A stretch of DNA of 64,000 nucleotides, taken from Streptomyces sp. ISL-98 (GTDB lineage: Bacteria > Actinomycetota > Actinomycetes > Streptomycetales > Streptomycetaceae). Position numbers and translations under genes: made by a program. This document shows positions 59,122 to 64,000 of this stretch, piece by piece. The notes under the pieces are model-generated. The model saw nothing but the letters and a program-made list of their open reading frames with translations. It had not been told where the DNA came from and ran no database searches. The stretch spans positions 38,347-102,346 of the forward strand of contig NZ_JAGGPB010000038.1 of NCBI RefSeq assembly GCF_018614055.1, read 5' to 3'. Position 1 is the first letter of the stretch. Every line of letters starts with the position of its first letter.

Positions 59122-60031
59122 CGCAATGTCCTTTCCCGCGATCCGGCACCACCTTGCGAGTCAGTCGCCGCGCAGCATTCTGCCGCGCGGCGAACCGCCT
59201 CGTCAGCGACGCAGGGAGATACTTCCGGTGTGTTCGAAGCCGAGCCTATTTGGCGTGAGCTGCATTCTGCCGCCCGTGACACGGAATCTGCGCGGATCGT
59301 CGACGTCGGCCGGGCGGCGTCGACGGCGGGATGAACAGCGGCGATCCCACCAGGCGGAGCGTGCCCGCCTAGAGTTGACCTCGCGCCGCGGTCTGCGCAA
59401 CAGAGCATCGCTGCCCCGCAGATCGGCAGCGCGCGAGCGGCCGCCGTCGGCAGGCGAGCAGCACCGTGAACACCGCGTCCCCCGGAGTACGCCGCCGTGG
59501 GCGTGTGCATCGAGCAGCCCGCGTGGTGCCTCGAACTCGTCGTGGCGGCCAGTGAAGAGGCCGGGCCGCGCGAAGCTGGTGGTGCGCAGGTAGCGGATGA
59601 CGTCCTCCGGCGGGCGGGATACCGGAAATTGATGTTCGGTGATGTCGCTGAACGCAGAGGCCGCGAGGTCATCCTCGTAGGAGCGGCGCCTTCCGCGCGA
59701 CCTCGGTGGCCTGCCGGCGACGGTCACGAACGGGTGCGGCGTGCTGGTGCCGATCAGGTCGGGCGCCGCCGACTGAAGGAGGACTGGGGCGAGGGGGGTA
59801 CCGGATAGCCCCAGTTCAGGCCCAGCACACACAAACTGACGAGTACGTCGGCCACTTACCGGGGGGCACAGTGCCGCGACGACCAGTTGGCTACCCGCCC
59901 ATCCGTAGGACCCCGTTGAGCCCCGAGCACAGTCCAGGAGAGGCGCCCGCCCCAGTAAGCCGGCGCCTCCTATGGCTGACTGGGTTTGACCGGAAGCAAC
60001 GCCGGGAGTAACCAGTGGTGGGCGGGTGGCG
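59122..60031 (-). pseudogene. Region with a decayed methyltransferase remnant
   Basis: About 900 bp without an intact gene. On the minus strand, roughly 59,460-59,700, fragments of the C-terminus of a class I methyltransferase are readable: AASAFSDITEHQFPVSRP, EDVIRYLRTTSFARPGLFTG and RHDEFEAPRGLLDAHAHGGV. Start and SAM motif are missing. The dyad AGGCGCC/GGCGCCT at 59,941-59,968 may be a terminator. The remainder shows nothing. Confidence 0.5.
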
Positions 60032-60814
60032 TCAGGTCGTGAGCCGATGCGGATCGTCCGGGACGGGCCCGGGCGTGAGCCGTGTGAAGTGCTCGGTCTG
60101 GATGATCTTGCGGCGGGTTTCTTCCGGCAGGCGGGCGAGGAGGCCGGGCAGGGGGCGTTCGCGGGCGGCTTCGCTCTGGTGCGCGAGGATGGCGCGCCAC
60201 TTGTGGTCGCACCAGGCACTCACGTCGACCGTCGCGGTGACGAACTCGTCCGGCACGCTCAGCACCTTCTTGCCGACCCGCGTCAGGAGTGGGCTCAGCT
60301 CACCGATGCCCGAATGCGGATGTGTGGCCGCATACAGGGCCCGAGGCTGCCACGGCGCTCCCGCCTGCGGGTAGCGGTGTTCGAGGCCCGCGGCGTGGAA
60401 CGCGAGCACGGTCACCTGATGGATGCGGACGTGATCGGGATGGCCCGTCAGCTGGCCGTACGCGTCGTGTGTGACGACGACGTCCGGCCGTGCCGTGCGG
60501 ATGTGCCCGACGAGCAGCTCCACCACCTCGTCGAGCGGCGCATCGCACAGCCGGGGTTGGCCGGGAGCGGAGTCGGGGATGCGGGCGTCGGCGAACCCGA
60601 GCATCCGCGGACGCTCGGCTCCCAGGACCTTCAGGGCGTCGGCCAGCTCGACGGCCCGGTGGCTGTCTGGGGCCCAGGTGGCGGTAACGACGGCGGTGGC
60701 GGCGCCCGAGGCGGCGTGCTGCGCGAGGACGCCGCCGGCCAGGAGCGATTCGTCGTCCGGGTGGCCGAAGATACCGAGAAGGGACGGCCGGGGCGAAAGA
60801 CGGGGTGGGGTCAC
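60032..60814 (-). CDS. PIG-L family deacetylase
   Basis: 260 residues from GTG 60814 (GAGGAAGG about 9 nt upstream). Zinc motif FGHPDDESLLAGG near residue 17 supplies His, Asp and Asp/Glu; the third ligand is in TGHPDHVRIHQ. The length and AVVTATW, RPDVVVTHDAYG match PIG-L/LmbE enzymes that deacetylate N-acetylglucosaminyl compounds such as mycothiol precursors or natural-product sugars. It is followed after 94 bp upstream by a Nudix fragment on the same strand. Confidence 0.85.
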   Translation of the reverse strand: MTPPRLSPRPSLLGIFGHPDDESLLAGGVLAQHAASGAATAVVTATWAPDSHRAVELADALKVLGAERPRMLGFADARIPDSAPGQPRLCDAPLDEVVELLVGHIRTARPDVVVTHDAYGQLTGHPDHVRIHQVTVLAFHAAGLEHRYPQAGAPWQPRALYAATHPHSGIGELSPLLTRVGKKVLSVPDEFVTATVDVSAWCDHKWRAILAHQSEAARERPLPGLLARLPEETRRKIIQTEHFTRLTPGPVPDDPHRLTT

Positions 60815-60908
60815 GGGGGTGGAGCCTTCCTCTGGGAAGCGCCCAGAGCTGTCCGGCCTGTGGTGGGGGCCGGGCCAAAGTGCACGTCAGCAGGTGCGTT
60901 CGCCGTAA

Positions 60909-61247
60909 CTAGGCACGCTCGGGATTGCTGTAGCGCTGGAACGTGGCGGGTGGATGATCGAGCGGGAGGTTGGCGTTCCAGGCCGTCAGCCACTGGCTGC
61001 TGGGCACGAACAGCGGTTGAGGCAGCGCGCCCAGGGGCCAGAATCGCCAGGCTCCGATGGTCTGCTCCCGCTGCTGCGGGATGCCGGTCCAGCTGGTGAC
61101 CAGGACGGGCACCGTCAGCCGGACGACGTCGCCCACATGATCGAGGAGGGTGCCCAGCAACTGCAGGCCATCGGGAGCCGCCACAAGGCTGGCTTCCTCG
61201 GCGAGCTCGTGTGCCGCGGCCTCGGCGAGCGTCTCGCCAGGTTCCAC
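60909..61247 (-). pseudogene. Nudix hydrolase, 5'-truncated
   Basis: 112 residues from GTG 61247. The Nudix box GETLAEAAAHELAEEASL is present (His replaces the usual Arg of R-E-x-x-E-E) followed by LTVPVLVTSWTG and REQTIGAWRFWPLGALPQ. The preceding in-frame codons reach a TAG at about 61,266, so the N-terminal beta strands before the box are missing. A shortened, probably non-functional protein; the junction lies beside an integrase gene. Confidence 0.65.
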
Positions 61248-61395
61248 GGAACCACCGGTTCTCTAGGCTGTCGGCACCTGTCGGATTGATCATGTTCTGC
61301 TCGGAGCTGATACGTGAACGACCTGAGGCGCTGGACTGTCGACTTCCACGATCTGACTGTCCCCTCTCCTGTCATGGATGACCCTGACATAGCCG

Positions 61396-62080
61396 GGTTC
61401 GGGGACATATCTGCCAGAGCGATATCAACGGGGTCAGCCATGGAACTCCGGTTATTCTCTCGCCGTCGGGGTGGCCGGACTGGCGGATCAATCTCTTCTT
61501 CCGCGAAGGCGCCATGGCCGACGCAGAGCCGGGCACTTGGCGTCGTTACGCGTACTCGTTGATCGTCTGGCTGGACTTCTTGGACGCGATCGACGTCGCG
61601 TGGGATCGCGCCACGGTACGGCACATGAACGCCTTCAAGGACTGGCGGATCACCGACCGGCGCAACGAGGAACGCGTCAGGGCCACGTCTTTCGACACCG
61701 ACCGCGCAGGTCTGAACACTTTCTACAGGTGGGCCAACAGGCGCTTTGGGATCGCTAATCCGGTCGCGACGATCCAGGTCGGAAAGGAGCGGTCGCAGCC
61801 CTTTGGGTACGGTGTGCCCCGGCGTGACCCCCTTCGGCCGCCCGGCTCGACTCGGCGGCAGGTGAAGTGGCTGCTGCGATCTGCGCTGGAGCAGTGGCGA
61901 GACGTCGGCTTGCGCGGCTATGACTTCCACGGCCACCGGCCTGGCCGGTGGAGCGGGTTCAACGAGGACCGGGACATCGCCTTCGTTGACGGCCTGTACG
62001 GAACGGGATTGCGGCTTCGGGAGTGGGCCAGTCTCCTGGACGTGGAGCTTCCGAGCCACGCTTCGGCCCGGATGACTACC
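61396..62080 (+). pseudogene. Tyrosine recombinase/integrase, interrupted
   Basis: The frame reads GTPVILSPSGWPDWRINLFF, REGAMADAEPGTWRRYAYSL, a SAM-like core-binding domain (DRAGLNTFYRWANRRFG) and the start of the catalytic domain DGLYGTGLRLREWASLLDVE with the first catalytic Arg. Similarity ends at about 62,060 where an IS200/IS605 element begins, and I cannot find the remainder in the 40 bases after it. The start is unclear because in-frame stops lie just upstream and no standard start codon precedes the conserved part. Confidence 0.65.
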
Positions 62081-62153
62081 TCTGATCTTGGCCAGTGCCC
62101 CCGCCTTCAGGCGGGGGGGTGTGGGCCATCTCAGGGTTGCTCTGACTCTCGGG

Positions 62154-62582
62154 TCAGTACGGGTGTTTCTGCTGCTCGATGTATTGACGGACCATCGTTA
62201 TCGGGGCTCCGCCGCATGAGCCGGCGAAGTACGAGCGGGACCAGAACCGGCCGTGCATGATGGCCCGGTTCACCTCCCCGGTGTACTCGAAGCGCAGCCG
62301 CCGGGAGCTGACGCCCTTCAGACTGTTGACCAGCTTCGAGAGCGCGACTTTCGGCGGGTAGTGCACCAGCAGGTGCACGTGGTCGCGTTCGCCGTTGAAC
62401 TCTTTCAACTCCGCCTCGAAGTCCGTGCAGACGTCGCGCATGATCTCCTCGCAGCGCGTCAGCATCTCGGACGTGAATACGCCGTGCCGGTACTGCGTGA
62501 CGAACACCAAGTGCACGTGCAGGTTATAGACGACGTGCGCTGACCGGCGGATATCGGGATCCGCTTCCCATCGTGGTGACAT
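62154..62582 (-). CDS. tnpA: IS200/IS605 transposase TnpA (HUH)
   Basis: 142 residues from ATG 62582. Y1 single-strand transposase: HLVFVTQYRHGVFT at the N-terminus, the HUH metal motif in DHVHLLVHYPP, GVSSRRLRFEY, and the catalytic Tyr in VRQYIEQQKHPY. Complete and near the usual length. Divergent from tnpB with a 55-bp gap. Confidence 0.9.
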   Translation of the reverse strand: MSPRWEADPDIRRSAHVVYNLHVHLVFVTQYRHGVFTSEMLTRCEEIMRDVCTDFEAELKEFNGERDHVHLLVHYPPKVALSKLVNSLKGVSSRRLRFEYTGEVNRAIMHGRFWSRSYFAGSCGGAPITMVRQYIEQQKHPY

Positions 62583-62637
62583 GCACCAACGGTAGTATGT
62601 TCAGCGCAACGGCCAACGGCCGGATGGGGGTGGGGAC

Positions 62638-63915
62638 TTGAAGCGCCAGCGTGGACATAAGGCGAGGCTCGACCTCACCCCCGTTCAGTTGTGGAAGGTC
62701 GAGGATCAGGGCCACGCCGCCCGTGCGATGTGGAACCTGATCCATGATCTGTGGGCGATGACGCCGAAGTGTCAGCGGTCGCTGTCCCGGATGGACGCGG
62801 AGATCCGCCGCGCCCGGAAGGAAGTCGACTGGCTCGCCAAGCTCCCCGCCCAGGCCGCGCAGCAGGTACTCAAGACGTATATGCGGGCCTGGGTGAACTG
62901 CTGGGAAGGCCGGGCCCAGGCCCCGAGCTTCAAAGCCCGCTTCCGCACCCGCGCCTCCATCGACATCCCGCAGGGCCGCGACCTTCGCGTCACGCGAGTG
63001 ACGCGGCGTTGGGGCCAGGTGTGGGTGCCGATGGTCGGCCTGGTCCGCTTCCGCTGGACCAAAGGCCTCCCCGGCGTCACCAAGAGCAGCCCCGCGGGCC
63101 GGGTGACCGGCGCGCGTCTGGTCAAAGACGCGCTCGGCTGGCACATCGTGTTCCGCACCGAAACCCTCGTCGACGAGCCCAAGCCCCACACGGGTCCCGG
63201 CGTCGGCGTCGATGTCGGCATCACCAAGCCCCTGGCCCTCTCCGACGGATCGTTCCGCGACCACGACGAGTGGCTTCGCCCGAAGGAAGCCGAACGGCTG
63301 CGCCGTCTGGAGCGCACCCGCGAACGACAGAAACAGCACCGCAAGCCGGGCGAGAGGACATCGAACCGGCTTCGCCGCACGAATCGCCTGATCGCCGGGT
63401 ACCGGGCAAGAGCCAAGCGCCGCACCCTCGACTGGCAGCACAAGACCACCACCGGCATCGCCGACCTGTTCGGCGTCGTCGGGGTGGAAGCACTCAAGAT
63501 CACGAACATGGTCAAGTCAGCCAAGGGAACCATCGAGGAACCAGGAAAGAACGTCGCGCAGAAGCGCGGACTGAACCGGTCGATCAGCGGCGAGGCATGG
63601 GGCCGCACGGTCACCCTGCTTGAATACAAGCTGACAGACCGGGGCGGACACCTGGTCAAGGTCCCCGCCCCGAACACCTCGCGCCGCTGCCACGCCTGCG
63701 GCTTCATCACCGAAGGCAACCGCGAGAGCCAGGCCGTGTTCGTGTGCAAGAACAAGACGTGCGGATGGTCCGGCAACGCCGACACCAACGGCTCGTGCAA
63801 CATCGAGACAGCCACCAAGCACCAAACGCCCCAGGACATTGCGGGTGTCAGGACGTGGAGCCTTAGCCGTTGGGCAGGCCGTGAAACGTCAACCACTCAT
63901 CCAGTCGCACTCTGA
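62638..63915 (+). CDS. tnpB: TnpB, RNA-guided nuclease of IS200/IS605
   Basis: 425 residues from TTG 62638 (GGGGTGGGGA upstream). RuvC residues are all present: Asp in GVGVDVGITKPLALSDG (about 200), Glu in GVVGVEALKITNMV (about 285) and Asp in WSGNADTNGSCNI near the end. The zinc ribbon CHACGFITEGN and CKNKTCGW lies between. TnpB proteins use an omega-RNA, made from their own 3' end and the right IS end, to cut DNA at the donor site and favour element retention. The expected RNA would cover about 63,800-63,960. Confidence 0.9.
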   Translation: MKRQRGHKARLDLTPVQLWKVEDQGHAARAMWNLIHDLWAMTPKCQRSLSRMDAEIRRARKEVDWLAKLPAQAAQQVLKTYMRAWVNCWEGRAQAPSFKARFRTRASIDIPQGRDLRVTRVTRRWGQVWVPMVGLVRFRWTKGLPGVTKSSPAGRVTGARLVKDALGWHIVFRTETLVDEPKPHTGPGVGVDVGITKPLALSDGSFRDHDEWLRPKEAERLRRLERTRERQKQHRKPGERTSNRLRRTNRLIAGYRARAKRRTLDWQHKTTTGIADLFGVVGVEALKITNMVKSAKGTIEEPGKNVAQKRGLNRSISGEAWGRTVTLLEYKLTDRGGHLVKVPAPNTSRRCHACGFITEGNRESQAVFVCKNKTCGWSGNADTNGSCNIETATKHQTPQDIAGVRTWSLSRWAGRETSTTHPVAL

Positions 63916-63927
63916 CACGGATGGGAT

Positions 63928-63949
63928 TCTGCCCCGTCTACGGGGCAGA
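63928..63949 (+). ncRNA. Probable 3' part of the TnpB omega-RNA / right-end hairpin
   Basis: 9-bp stem with a TCTA loop just behind tnpB. In this family the right-end structure is both the TnpA binding site and part of the TnpB guide-RNA scaffold; the guide would begin at the right boundary near 63,960. Position known only approximately. Confidence 0.4.
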
Positions 63950-64000
63950 GGATTTCAAGCGAGGTGCTTTCGGGCCCGGGTGTTCGAGCACTGCACGGCG

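Larger units (their letters stand above)
62085..63960. mobile_element. IS200/IS605-family element
   Basis: A divergent tnpA/tnpB pair flanked by subterminal hairpins: CCCCCGCC-TTCA-GGCGGGGG at 62,098-62,117 and TCTGCCCCG-TCTA-CGGGGCAGA at 63,928-63,949. These are the imperfect ends that the HUH transposase recognises. Ends are approximate because such elements have no inverted repeats or target duplications. Confidence 0.8.

Overview
The window is high-GC actinobacterial DNA, almost certainly from a Streptomyces or close relative. The evidence is the strong G/C third-position bias, the frequent GTG and TTG starts, an AfsR/SARP regulator, DUF317 and DUF4913 proteins, LAXTG-type sorting and SCO6880-type conjugation genes. 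It is accessory DNA (large plasmid, integrative element or chromosome arm), not core chromosome. I see no rRNA, tRNA, CRISPR array or replication gene.

Layout. 1-12.9 kb is a mosaic of mobile-element debris: three same-strand copies of a Tn7-like transposon end (each next to the 5' end of a TnsA-like gene), an IS4-family, an IS701-family and an IS5-family element. Between them lie a secreted beta-rich protein, a secreted nuclease with a DUF1963 partner, and a two-component system beside a small Cys-rich secreted protein. 12.9-26.2 kb (minus strand) is a conjugation-type module. It has a VirB4-like ATPase, an SCO6880-family protein, a VirB6-like membrane protein whose C-terminal tail is cut off by an in-frame TGA, a VirB8-like and a small two-helix protein, and a bifunctional wall hydrolase. 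It also carries a ParB-domain protein, a glycosyltransferase and several secreted or hypothetical proteins. 26.5-36.5 kb and 44.1-47.3 kb (plus strand) form one compact accessory operon: DNA methyltransferase, DUF4913, RelE-like protein, HxlR regulators, MFS transporter, ATP-grasp enzyme, two DUF317 proteins and a SpaA-like LAXTG surface protein. Many of its genes start with TTG and overlap their neighbours.

That operon is interrupted at 36,540-44,118 by a 7.6-kb Tn554-like element (two tyrosine recombinases) inserted in frame-restorable fashion into a DUF317 gene. Its cargo is a tightly overlapping operon of an MpaB/DUF2236 oxygenase, a cis-prenyltransferase with a long C-terminal extension, an alpha/beta hydrolase and an SDR. 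I infer an uncharacterised isoprenoid-making and cleaving pathway, and regard this as the best candidate for an undescribed system here.

47.3-64 kb is another patchwork: GNAT protein, AIPR phage-resistance-type protein, SET-domain protein, C-terminally truncated SARP regulator, WYL regulator divergent from RidA, SAM methyltransferase, PIG-L deacetylase and a 5'-truncated Nudix protein. Among them are remnants of IS5, IS1182 and TnpB elements and an apparently complete IS200/IS605 element that splits an integrase. Several genes in the window are broken by single-base frameshifts; whether these are biological decay or assembly errors cannot be decided from the sequence alone.
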